Position numbers and translations under genes: made by a program
The notes under the pieces: generated by a model
What the model saw: the letters and a program-made list of their open reading frames with translations, nothing else
Database searches by the model: none
What the model was told of the DNA's origin: nothing
Shown here: piece by piece, positions 18,766 through 27,086 of the stretch
Numbering within the stretch: the first letter of the stretch is position 1
How the letters are laid out: the number at the start of each line of letters is the position of its first letter
Assembly (NCBI RefSeq): GCF_001437125.1
Contig: NZ_JQCA01000043.1
Span: 62,001 to 126,000, forward strand
Reading direction: 5' to 3'
Length of the DNA stretch: 64,000 nt
Origin: Levilactobacillus paucivorans
GTDB taxonomy: Bacteria > Bacillota > Bacilli > Lactobacillales > Lactobacillaceae

Positions 18766-19296
18766 ATGGAAAAAGGGGAGAATTTACGCGACAACATTTT
18801 CAAGCATTGGTTCGGCGTTTCCGGGGAATTCGACGAATACAAGCACCAGGAGGTCAACCGAATTGCGGCGAATGCCTTCATCTTGTACTTTCCTGGCATG
18901 TTACTGTCACTCGTGGTCGCCGGGATCTTCGCAATTAAGGACCCTGAAATGACGTTGGCCGTCCTACTGCTGGGTCAACTCGGTTACTTCGTCCTCGTCG
19001 TCTGTACCTACATCATGTTCGCCTCACGTCGCGCACACCTAACCGATAACGAAATCGATGCCAGAACAACCAAGCAAGCCTACCGCCGTATTATCCGCAA
19101 GGGCCTTTCAACGGGTGTCTACTTCGCCATATTTATGTACCTGGAACAGGCCGTCGTGAACCTTTGGTTTGACGGCACCAGCCTGACCCAGTCACTCACC
19201 CAATCCCATGTCATCTGGGTCTCCGTCTGGAGTGGCGTCGGCATGGGTATCGTCATTGGTATTCAGGAAATCATCCGGCTTCGCAAGTTCCGCTAA
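18766..19296 (+). CDS. Membrane protein partnered with Xre regulator
   Basis: The 176-residue protein begins three bases after the regulator gene, with a GGAGGAA ribosome binding site inside the regulator's last codons. It has a charged N-terminal part and about four hydrophobic segments (ANAFILYFPGMLLSLVVAGI, LAVLLLGQLGYFVLVVCTYI, VYFAIFMYLEQAVV, VIWVSVWSGVGMGIVIG). It resembles the DUF3278-type partners of YozG-like regulators. The function is unknown. Confidence 0.75.
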   Translation: MEKGENLRDNIFKHWFGVSGEFDEYKHQEVNRIAANAFILYFPGMLLSLVVAGIFAIKDPEMTLAVLLLGQLGYFVLVVCTYIMFASRRAHLTDNEIDARTTKQAYRRIIRKGLSTGVYFAIFMYLEQAVVNLWFDGTSLTQSLTQSHVIWVSVWSGVGMGIVIGIQEIIRLRKFR

Positions 19297-19310
19297 AAAT
19301 TACCGCATTG

Positions 19311-19353
19311 AAAAAGCATCGAACGGCCACGAAACGGCCATTCGATGCTTTTT
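19311..19353 (+). terminator. Terminator after the Xre/membrane operon
   Basis: AAAAAGCATCGAACGGCC pairs with GGCCATTCGATGCTTTTT. It has runs on both strands and may also stop the pilus operon transcript. Confidence 0.9.
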
Positions 19354-19376
19354 AACGGTCTTCAGAATTGCCCCAA

Positions 19377-19392
19377 TGTTTCACATGAAACA
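19377..19392. other. parS-like site 2
   Basis: TGTTTCACATGAAACA, identical to site 1, lies between the terminator and the end of the pilus operon. Confidence 0.75.
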
Positions 19393-19399
19393 TTTCCGA

Positions 19400-20104
19400 C
19401 TAAGCCGCGACCCGTTTCACGGATTTGAGTTCCCCGCGAATCACCAAGCGGTTCTGCTCACCCCGTTTAGCCGTGGCACAGGTCACCAGCGTCACCAGTT
19501 TCTTGCCAGGAACATCGTCGATGACCTCCACGTGATAACGATTTGTCACCCAAACTCGCGTGACCTGATAACGATACGTCTGTTGCTTATCAGTCAGGTA
19601 GATGTTGTTGCCTTCCCGCACCCCCGCTAGTGGCGAAAACAGGATGCGCTTGGCCGTCATATAGTGACCAGCCAGAGCGTAATTACCGTCACCCATCTGC
19701 TGGTCAACCTTGAGGGTGCCGGCCCCGCGGACCAGAACGGCGTCGCTCACGCCCACCCCAATCGGCAAATCCAGCCCAACTGCCGGGACACGTAACTCGC
19801 CGACCGCGCGATAGGAACTTTTTCCGAATAATTCTTGTAGACCGTAACGCGCGACCGTGAGCGGCGTTAACTGCGACGTGTTGGCATAGTCGAATGCCTC
19901 TGTCTGCCCCCGTGCCGCCCGTCTTTGCGCCTGCTTGTTAGCCTCTTGGACACTTGTCGCCGTCATCGCGTGCTTGGCCTTATCTCCTAAATGCGTCACC
20001 GAGAAGTTCTGCGTGAGGCCCAGCGTCACCAGCCCACATCCGGCCAGAAACATCAGCAGTAGCCCGAGGGACCCCCATTTAACCCAACGTTTTCGAGTTG
20101 TCAT
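19400..20104 (-). CDS. Class A-like sortase
   Basis: This 234-residue transpeptidase shows H147 (NYALAGHYM), C209 (TLVTCATA) and R223 (LVIRGEL), with VRGAGTLK before the histidine, the class A pattern. It lacks the DPF lid of class C enzymes. It would attach LPXTG proteins, including finished pili, to the cell wall. The N-terminal hydrophobic segment ends in FLAGC, which also satisfies a lipobox; a plain signal anchor is the usual state for sortases. It is the last gene of the pilus operon and directly abuts the class C sortase gene. Confidence 0.88.
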   Translation of the reverse strand: MTTRKRWVKWGSLGLLLMFLAGCGLVTLGLTQNFSVTHLGDKAKHAMTATSVQEANKQAQRRAARGQTEAFDYANTSQLTPLTVARYGLQELFGKSSYRAVGELRVPAVGLDLPIGVGVSDAVLVRGAGTLKVDQQMGDGNYALAGHYMTAKRILFSPLAGVREGNNIYLTDKQQTYRYQVTRVWVTNRYHVEVIDDVPGKKLVTLVTCATAKRGEQNRLVIRGELKSVKRVAA

Positions 20105-20887
20105 TTAGAGGTCCTCCTTTGCCTGCCGATTGTACCGGATACCGGCCCACATCCCCCAAATGAAGAGGACGCCTACCAGAACCAACAACATCACCTTGTA
20201 CCAGTCCCACACCAGCTTACCTTCAGGAATCTTTTCAACTTCATTGGGAATCTTATGCCCCGTCACCAGTAGTCGGTGGGAGTTGACCATATACGGCGTA
20301 CACGTCATCAGCGTCACCTGGTTTTTAGTAGCGTCTCGTTGGATGGGCCGGCTCGCATTGGCCTTCACCTTGCGGATGCTCGTGACCTTATAGGTCATCA
20401 TCCCGTAGGCATTTTTCAAGTAGAACCGGTCACCCTTCTCAACCCGCCAGAGGTCGGTGAAGAGTTGGTTACCCGTCAGACCCCGGTGCGCCGTGATCAG
20501 GCTGTGCTGGTTCTGCTTGCCCTGGGGGATATCCGTTCCCTGAACCAGTCCAGCATACTTCTGGAGGACCTTTTCGCTGGTACCCTCAAAGACTGGTAGC
20601 TCCACATCGACGCTCGGAATCGCGACTAAAGCCAGTGGGGTGGTTTCCACAAATCGTTCTGTTCGCGTCTTGAAAGGATCCTTCACCTGCGTCTTATTGA
20701 GCGTTTCCTGTCGCTGTAAGGCCCGTCTGAGTGCTCTGAGTTGACTAGCACTCGCCGTCTTTAATTGACTCTTATACGCGGTTAGAACGCCCTCTTGACG
20801 CCATTCAGTCACCAAGTTATTGGCGGCCGGGTAGCCGACGACACCCAAGCCTAAACAGAAGATGAGAATTGCTAGCCATTTACGCAT
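20105..20887 (-). CDS. Class C (pilin-polymerising) sortase
   Basis: The 260-residue enzyme has an N-terminal membrane segment, the DPF lid motif (70-72), H134 (LITAHRGL), C196 (TLMTCTPY) and R205 (SHRLLVTGH), and a C-terminal membrane helix (VMLLVLVGVLFIWGMWAGI). This is the layout of class C sortases, which cross-link pilin subunits through the lysine of the pilin motif. It follows the backbone pilin gene in the operon, which supports that role. Confidence 0.93.
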   Translation of the reverse strand: MRKWLAILIFCLGLGVVGYPAANNLVTEWRQEGVLTAYKSQLKTASASQLRALRRALQRQETLNKTQVKDPFKTRTERFVETTPLALVAIPSVDVELPVFEGTSEKVLQKYAGLVQGTDIPQGKQNQHSLITAHRGLTGNQLFTDLWRVEKGDRFYLKNAYGMMTYKVTSIRKVKANASRPIQRDATKNQVTLMTCTPYMVNSHRLLVTGHKIPNEVEKIPEGKLVWDWYKVMLLVLVGVLFIWGMWAGIRYNRQAKEDL

Positions 20888-20929
20888 GTTAGGGTCCTCC
20901 TTCTGCCAATATCTCAGTGACTGCTGCCA

Positions 20930-22429
20930 TTAGTTTGCCTTCCGCTGCCGGTAGTACAGGTAGCCGGCCCCACCCATCAGGAGTCCCCCGATAAGCAGGA
21001 AGAACCAGATACCCATGCCCCCGGTCGTTGGCAGGAAGCCGCGCCGGATCTTGTCGCCGATACCGCCACTGCCACCCTGATCTTGACCAGTTGCTACGCC
21101 CTTCGTGTTCTTAATCTTCAGCACTTGTTGCTCGTTAATCTTAAAGCTCGTGGCACGCTTGAGGAGCGCGTAACCCTTCGGTGCCTTCGTTTCAACCAGG
21201 TTGTAAGTCACCGCGCCATCCCGCCGGTCGTACACGTAAGGGACACCGTCAAAATCGAACTTGCCATCATTGTCAGACGTTAGCGCCGTAGCCTTATCCT
21301 TGTCGCTGACCCATTTGACGAAAGTCTGACCATCGAAGACCGCCCAGAAAATCTTGCCGGCGTGGTCAATCTTTTGAACCTTGAACTTGGCCCCCGCCAA
21401 GCCTTTCGTCGAGTCGGTCGCGTCAACCTTCTGGAACTTAGCTCCACCCAGAATCAGGTGATTCAGGATGCCAATCTTCGTGCCGCTAATCTTGAAGTCT
21501 TTCTCGCTGGGTAACATCTCTTGCGGGTCGACATTACCGTCCTTATCAACCGTGAACTTCAGGGAAATCTTGTGGGTCTTGCCGCTACTCTGGTAGTACC
21601 AAGGGTACTGAGCATTTGAGGATTCCGTTAACACATACACCGTCCCCACTTCCAGGCCACCGAAGGCGATGTCGCCGTTGTCATCAGTGACTAACGTCCG
21701 CGTTTCGCCTTTGCCATCTTCGCGCTCCAGGGTAAATTCAACCTGACCGAGATTGACGTGCGTGTCGCTGGTTGGTGCGTTCGGGTCGATCCCCACCTTA
21801 TGAATCTCCGGGTCGACATCTCGGGCGATGAGGTTCTTAGGATACAGGTGAATCTCGGACTTTTCATTCAGAGGAAGCCCGATAATCATCGGAGCTGAGA
21901 GTCCCGTTAAATGGTGCGTGGGCGCCGCCATTTCCATAATCAGGTAAAAGCCCCGATTGTGGAGGTCGGCAAATGTCAGGAAACCACTCTTGTCGCTCAG
22001 CGTTTTAGTTACCACGGCGTCCAACTTATTAGCATCAACGAAGGCCTGCTGCGCCTTGAGCACTTCGGCTGGATCCGTTTTACCATCCGTGATGTCATGA
22101 ATCAGCTTGTCGCGTTCGGTGGTGAAGGCGTCGCTGGTAACTTTGCCAGTCTCCACGCCCCGGTCCTTCAAGAGGCTACTCACGTCGTAGATGCTATAGG
22201 TCACGGCGCCATACTTGTTGGCGTCATAGACGGACATGCCACTCTGGAGCGTCAGCTCATCCCCAGTATTTTGTACCATCTGTGTTGATTCATTATCCAC
22301 CTTGTGCAGTTGAATCGTGACCTTGTCTGGTGCCTTGGTGCTAGCGTGAGCGGCGGTTTGGCCACCTAACGCGAGACCGCCAATCGCGAAGGTCGCGACA
22401 ATTAGTTGTCGTAATCTCGTGAATTTCAT
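20930..22429 (-). CDS. Backbone pilin, LPXTG
   Basis: The 499-residue protein has a signal peptide (GGQTAAHAS), a YPKN pilin motif with K198 as the likely cross-linking lysine, a CnaB-type domain with the E-box NLVETKAPKGY (E413), and the sorting signal LPTTG (466-470) followed by a hydrophobic helix and RQRKAN tail. These are the marks of a major pilin that is polymerised by a class C sortase. It starts four bases after the stop of the adhesin gene, whose last codons form its ribosome binding site. Confidence 0.94.
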   Translation of the reverse strand: MKFTRLRQLIVATFAIGGLALGGQTAAHASTKAPDKVTIQLHKVDNESTQMVQNTGDELTLQSGMSVYDANKYGAVTYSIYDVSSLLKDRGVETGKVTSDAFTTERDKLIHDITDGKTDPAEVLKAQQAFVDANKLDAVVTKTLSDKSGFLTFADLHNRGFYLIMEMAAPTHHLTGLSAPMIIGLPLNEKSEIHLYPKNLIARDVDPEIHKVGIDPNAPTSDTHVNLGQVEFTLEREDGKGETRTLVTDDNGDIAFGGLEVGTVYVLTESSNAQYPWYYQSSGKTHKISLKFTVDKDGNVDPQEMLPSEKDFKISGTKIGILNHLILGGAKFQKVDATDSTKGLAGAKFKVQKIDHAGKIFWAVFDGQTFVKWVSDKDKATALTSDNDGKFDFDGVPYVYDRRDGAVTYNLVETKAPKGYALLKRATSFKINEQQVLKIKNTKGVATGQDQGGSGGIGDKIRRGFLPTTGGMGIWFFLLIGGLLMGGAGYLYYRQRKAN

Positions 22430-22433
22430 GGCC

Positions 22434-24986
22434 TTAACCTCCTTCAGGGTGTGTGCGCCAAATTGAGAGAGAAATCAGGATGAGGATGAGGCCACCAGCC
22501 AGGAACCAGAAGATACCGTGGCCCCCAGTAACGGGTAGCGTGTACGGGTCGTTCGTGATCTGGTCTGGATCTGCCCCCTGCTGTTCCTTGGAAATCTCGA
22601 AGTCATGTGAATCGCCGATGACGTAGCCATCTGGCGCTTGCGTTTCAATCAACGTGTACTTGCCGTATGGGAGACCAGTCACCTTGAAGTTTCCGTTCTC
22701 GTCACCTTTCAGGCGCGTCGCCGCTGATTGGTCTTCCACAACATCTTTGAACTTGCCCTTGTCGTCAAACGTCAGGTACTGGCCGAACTCGTTTTCGATA
22801 ATAAACTCGGCACCGGCCAGTGACTTGTCAGTCGTGCCATCAATCTTTTGGAATTGGTACGTGCCCCGAATATAGTGAGTGACCACTTCATTCGTTTCTT
22901 GCTTCCAATCAGGATGGAAGCTAACTATCGCCTTATTTTCGAAAGTTCCGACGAAGTCATCGTCAACAGTTGCTCGTATTCTGATGGCAAAGCTTCCGCC
23001 ATCGAAAATCAACTCTTCGATTTCCGCCTTGGAGAGCTTGTACGTTACCAGACCTGTGTCAGAAACAGTGATGTCACCAGGTATCTTCTCACCATCTTCT
23101 GCTTTTATGATGACTTCCTGACCATCCGTGTTGTACAGCTTAATGTCAGCAGCATTAACCGTTAACCCTGCTGGCAACTGGTCGGTCATCGTAATACTCT
23201 TCGGCTTGGCAATCGTTTGGTCCGGAATATTGTACGTTGGCTGGTAAACCGTGTAGACCAACTTGTCCTGGTCCGCCTCGTCCCGGTCAATCGTCACACC
23301 ATCTAAGTCGTTGTCATCTAGTTCAAGTTCGGCATCCTTGTCGACCGTCTTCGTTGGTGCTGGTGGCTTGAGCGGCGTGAGCATTGCCGTGGAGAATGAC
23401 TGCCACGTAAACGCGAAATCACTTCTCAGTTTGAACGGCTGCTTAACGCCAGTCATGGGGAAGGAAACGGCCCCAAGCTCGTAGTCACTAGACCCGAGGT
23501 AGTCACCCCAGTTTGTTTCTTCAGTCTCTTCACCTTTAGGCGAACCAGTACCAGTCCCTTCATACCAACCTTCGCCACGTGGTTTGATGAAGGCGCCCTC
23601 AACCATTTCAGCGCCTAACCCTGAACTGGTACCGGCCCACTCGTTCAGGTCTCCTGGATAACCATTCAGTGACCCGAAAGTGAAGTAAGTGTCGTATTTG
23701 CCATCCTGGTTTTTCCCTGGAAATTCGAGGGCCTTCGTCCAATCCGAGTTGGTAAACGTCATATCAATGGTGAAAGATTTAATCCCGTTGTAGACTAACC
23801 CGGAGTAGAAGTTGTTAGGGAAGTCGATGTAGGCCCGTCCGCCCCGGATAGTGTCACTGAACACAATATTGGAGATTTCAACGATGACTCCCATCTGCTG
23901 GTCAAGGTCTGATTCAGTAGGTGAATCCGTGTAAGACCCGACATTGTCGTAGTAGATGACAAGCTTGTCATTCGCTTTCGGTTCTTTCTCACCATCCATT
24001 GAAATCGCATAGGCTGTCGCAGTATCTGATTGCATGTAGGACGAGTGATAGTAATGTTCATAGTTGTCAAAGTAATTATTTTTGGTGCCGTAGTAACCTT
24101 TGGGTTTAGTATTAGCAAGCTCCTTGGTTATTTTCTTAACACCATCGTGCTCTAACAGGCTCCCACCAATCAGTAAGTCACTGGACCAGTTGTTTGATTT
24201 TACCTGTGCCCGGTTAATCTTGATGGCACCATTTTCAGTGGGAATGGCTGGCAGGGATGCTTGCTTTTCCGAACGGTCATGGTTATTAGTCGTCTTCACT
24301 TTTGCTTCCGTCTTGTCAGGCACATCATCTGCTGGTGTCACCTTTTCAACAGTCTCAGTAGCTTTCTTGTTGTTGATAGTCTGGCTGTCGGCGGCCGTGA
24401 CCTTGTCCGCACTACCCGCTGTTTGCGCGGCTACCCGTGAGTTGTCCACGACTTTACTAGTCTTCCGCTTTTTGGCCTTCTTTGCTTCTTCGGCTTCTTC
24501 ATCTGCGACGACCTTGATTCGACGGAGCTGGTATTCTTCAGTCGAGTCGGCAACGCGTAACGCAAGTTGGAACTTCGCGATGAGGAGGGGGTCAGTTAAC
24601 TTCACTGGCACCAGCAACTTCACCTGTTGGGTATCTTCTTGATCGTTATTGAGCAAAAGACGGTGTTTTTCATCAACTTCTGCCGTAATGTTGTCGACCT
24701 GGCCATCTTCAACCGCCTCCAGGTCAGTGAGCTTACCTGGTTCCAGCTTAGCCTGGTCCTGTTCGGCCAATGTGATAACCGTTTCCCCCGCGGGGAGCGT
24801 CAGGTCCAGTGCCAGTTGTAAGTCCTCTGGCTGGTGGCTGGTCACTGTCTTCGCAACTCGACCCGTCTGATCCCGGAGAGTTGCCTTATTCATGACCGGG
24901 CCCCGTTGCTGCGCCTGGATGCGCAATAACGATGTCAAACCAACGAGACAAGCGATGATTGAAATAATTCGTAGCCATTTTTTCAT
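22434..24986 (-). CDS. Pilus tip/ancillary adhesin, LPXTG
   Basis: I start at ATG 24986 because GGAGG lies eight bases upstream; the product has about 850 residues. It shows an N-terminal signal segment, an acidic linker region rich in Lys/Ala/Thr, a large domain without a family I recognise, an isopeptide-type repeat region (SITMTDQLPAGLTV, FENKAIVSF), a SpaA/CnaB domain with E-box TLIETQAPDGY, and the sorting signal LPVTG near the C-terminus. Being first in the operon and large, it is likely the adhesive tip pilin. No von Willebrand A domain is evident. Confidence 0.88.
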   Translation of the reverse strand: MKKWLRIISIIACLVGLTSLLRIQAQQRGPVMNKATLRDQTGRVAKTVTSHQPEDLQLALDLTLPAGETVITLAEQDQAKLEPGKLTDLEAVEDGQVDNITAEVDEKHRLLLNNDQEDTQQVKLLVPVKLTDPLLIAKFQLALRVADSTEEYQLRRIKVVADEEAEEAKKAKKRKTSKVVDNSRVAAQTAGSADKVTAADSQTINNKKATETVEKVTPADDVPDKTEAKVKTTNNHDRSEKQASLPAIPTENGAIKINRAQVKSNNWSSDLLIGGSLLEHDGVKKITKELANTKPKGYYGTKNNYFDNYEHYYHSSYMQSDTATAYAISMDGEKEPKANDKLVIYYDNVGSYTDSPTESDLDQQMGVIVEISNIVFSDTIRGGRAYIDFPNNFYSGLVYNGIKSFTIDMTFTNSDWTKALEFPGKNQDGKYDTYFTFGSLNGYPGDLNEWAGTSSGLGAEMVEGAFIKPRGEGWYEGTGTGSPKGEETEETNWGDYLGSSDYELGAVSFPMTGVKQPFKLRSDFAFTWQSFSTAMLTPLKPPAPTKTVDKDAELELDDNDLDGVTIDRDEADQDKLVYTVYQPTYNIPDQTIAKPKSITMTDQLPAGLTVNAADIKLYNTDGQEVIIKAEDGEKIPGDITVSDTGLVTYKLSKAEIEELIFDGGSFAIRIRATVDDDFVGTFENKAIVSFHPDWKQETNEVVTHYIRGTYQFQKIDGTTDKSLAGAEFIIENEFGQYLTFDDKGKFKDVVEDQSAATRLKGDENGNFKVTGLPYGKYTLIETQAPDGYVIGDSHDFEISKEQQGADPDQITNDPYTLPVTGGHGIFWFLAGGLILILISLSIWRTHPEGG

Positions 24987-25375
24987 GGGGCGATCCTCCA
25001 TATCCGAGTGGGTTGCGAACTGTCGTTTTCTTGAATAGTCCCAGAATAACAGTGAAATGTGAAAAACTTATGAACATCATATGCATTTTGTAATACAATT
25101 AAGCTAGTTGTTGTGTTATATATTAAATCTATTGTGACTAAATATACCTATTAACTTAGCTGTCCCCACTCGTTTCTACCACAGAGTTGCTATCAAGCCG
25201 GAAGCCAACCAGGTCTTGGCCACTCCTGACTCATCCGCTAATGCCGAGTAAACAAAAATAAAGGCCATCCAGTAGAATTGGACGCCCTTCTTTGATTCAC
25301 CCCACCATATCGGCAGGAATTATTTATATTGGCCAGCGACTAAGCTTACCCCAAGCTCAGTCACTGACTTTCGCT
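24987..25375. other. Gene-free stretch upstream of the pilus operon
   Basis: This AT-rich region must hold the pilus operon promoter on the minus strand, but I see no convincing -35/-10 pair; TATGAT near 25077-25082 is the best -10. A hairpin at about 25260-25292 pairs AAGGCCATCCA with TTGGACGCCCTT and has a U-run on the minus strand, which fits a terminator for the zinc-ribbon gene. Confidence 0.5.
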
Positions 25376-25735
25376 TTACATGGCCCCAAAGAAACCTTGC
25401 GCAAACCCTGTCATCCCCCAAAAGATAAAGATGACAGCTGCAACAATCAAAACGACTCCTGCAGCAACGCGTTTACTCTTAATCGTTAAGGACCCTAGGA
25501 CAATCGAAACAATCCCAACGATTGGAATAAAGAGTGAAACTACTGCGGATAGCCATCCCCAAAGAAGAAACATGCCCGTCTTTTTGCGGGATTGTACTTG
25601 TGACTGAATCTGCGTTGGGCCCGTTGTGTAGCCGCCCATGGGCTGCGCCTGCATTGCCCCACACTTAGGACAAATCTCTGCATCGATTGCCATCTTCGTG
25701 CCACAATTTGGACAAATCTTGGTTCCCTGATCCAT
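25376..25735 (-). CDS. Zinc-ribbon membrane protein
   Basis: I start at ATG 25735, preceded by GGAGGAG, giving 119 residues instead of the longer open frame. The N-terminus carries a zinc ribbon of two CPxCG knuckles (CPNCGTK and CPKCGAM), followed by a Gln/Gly linker and two or three hydrophobic helices (FLLWGWLSAVVSLFIPIVGI, AAGVVLIVAAVIFIFWGM). Such zinc-ribbon/DUF4190-like proteins are common in lactobacilli and have no assigned function. Confidence 0.75.
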   Translation of the reverse strand: MDQGTKICPNCGTKMAIDAEICPKCGAMQAQPMGGYTTGPTQIQSQVQSRKKTGMFLLWGWLSAVVSLFIPIVGIVSIVLGSLTIKSKRVAAGVVLIVAAVIFIFWGMTGFAQGFFGAM

Positions 25736-27086
25736 GAATCTCTCCTCCAATACATCTAAGTTGTCGTCCAAATTTGCATTTGGTGACACTTATCCACGGT
25801 ACTAAAGGCTAAACACCCGCAACCATCGGCAGATGTGCTACACTGGGGCTAATAACCACCACGAATTCAGCCTGACTAACCAATTAGGACCTTAGACAAA
25901 GCTTCGCCAAGACACAAACATAGACGGTGTTCCTATTCTGTTGGCGAATAAAGGGCTAGCTCTACCCGACCATGACTCTTTTCTCCAAGCTAAATAACAA
26001 CCCGCACTGTAGCAGATTGCTAGGTAGCTCAGAGCTTCTCATGTTACCAATGAATCATCCCCACATCCGTGGGGAATACGCCTCAATCTATCAAGATATG
26101 GGATCACCCCCGATGACTCGGGGAGAGGCTATAAACAAATAGTACAACATATCCTGATAAATTACAATATCAATTGCTGATTTTAGCATAGGCCACGACT
26201 CATTCTCGCATTAGGAGAAACTGAAACCCTTTAAGCAACAATGTTCCCGCTACCAGAACATGCCCCCTACCTGCACAACTCATTAAAACCTCTAGACAGG
26301 CACAATCTCTATAGTCTTTCTTAAAAAACATCGTCAATAAACAAAAGCGATCGCCCGAAAATTAGGACGATCGCTTTTAGATTAGGATTATCTGATACAG
26401 ACACCGCCAGTAATCAATTCAGTAGGCACTCTCAACAATTTAGTATTCTGGCTAGGTGCCTCCCTCCACATCTCAGCTTTTTCAGTTCTGATAACATGGA
26501 CCAGCTTAGCGAGTAACATCTACCACCCACGATCAGTTCCCGTGGGAACATCACAAAAAACAGACTTTTATCATTACGGTTTAACTTTCACAATCCATAC
26601 AACTGGTCATCATCCTGGTCCAGTACGCTTTTCCTGGCCACATAGCCTAGACGAATAGTAAGCAGTCCTGAATGCTAATACTTCAACCAGTTATAAAAAC
26701 ACAGTATTTATTATGAGGGATAAAAGGTGTAGACTGAGGGCAAAATATATTTATCCAAGAATAAATATACAGTGCAAATGTTTTCAGTCTATAAATTAGC
26801 TAGAACGGCAGCACAATGACCATTTCGGAATCTCGACTAGGACGCCGGTAGTCATGATGACTAACTGCCTGAAGCAGGATTTTTTCATGTAATGCCGACA
26901 GATGCCCTGTAATTATTTGATTCAGGAGCATCAGACCATTAGCAAAGTTAGTTAGAACTTTTAGATGTTTTGTAACCGCTAACATTGTTGACTTTGAACT
27001 CATTCTTAATCAACGGTCAATGACGGTTACCGTCTGTCCCAATAGTAAGTTTTATATACTTTTATTTCCAAGGGAGATTATTCTTT
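25736..27086. other. 1.35 kb stretch without a supported gene
   Basis: No frame here has a credible start and composition. It holds an eroded CRISPR repeat pair (26052-26128), an orphan terminator-like hairpin AAAAGCGATCG/CGATCGCTTTT (26343-26378), a near-palindrome GTTCCC-GT-GGGAAC (26536-26549), and the unidentified promoter of the large surface protein. It looks like a decayed accessory region. Confidence 0.6.
26052..26128 (-). CRISPR. Eroded orphan CRISPR repeat pair
   Basis: The unit at 26052-26079 matches the 28-base consensus of the two arrays with three mismatches and keeps CCCCAC/GTGGGG. A second unit at 26101-26128 keeps GGATCA and a CCCCGA-TGAC-TCGGGG stem but has about ten changes. 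The gap between them is 21 bases, not 33. This is best read as the relic of a third array. Confidence 0.55.

Noticed and set aside
26800-27003. A 67-codon minus-strand frame
   Set aside because: No ribosome binding site, no recognisable composition or family.
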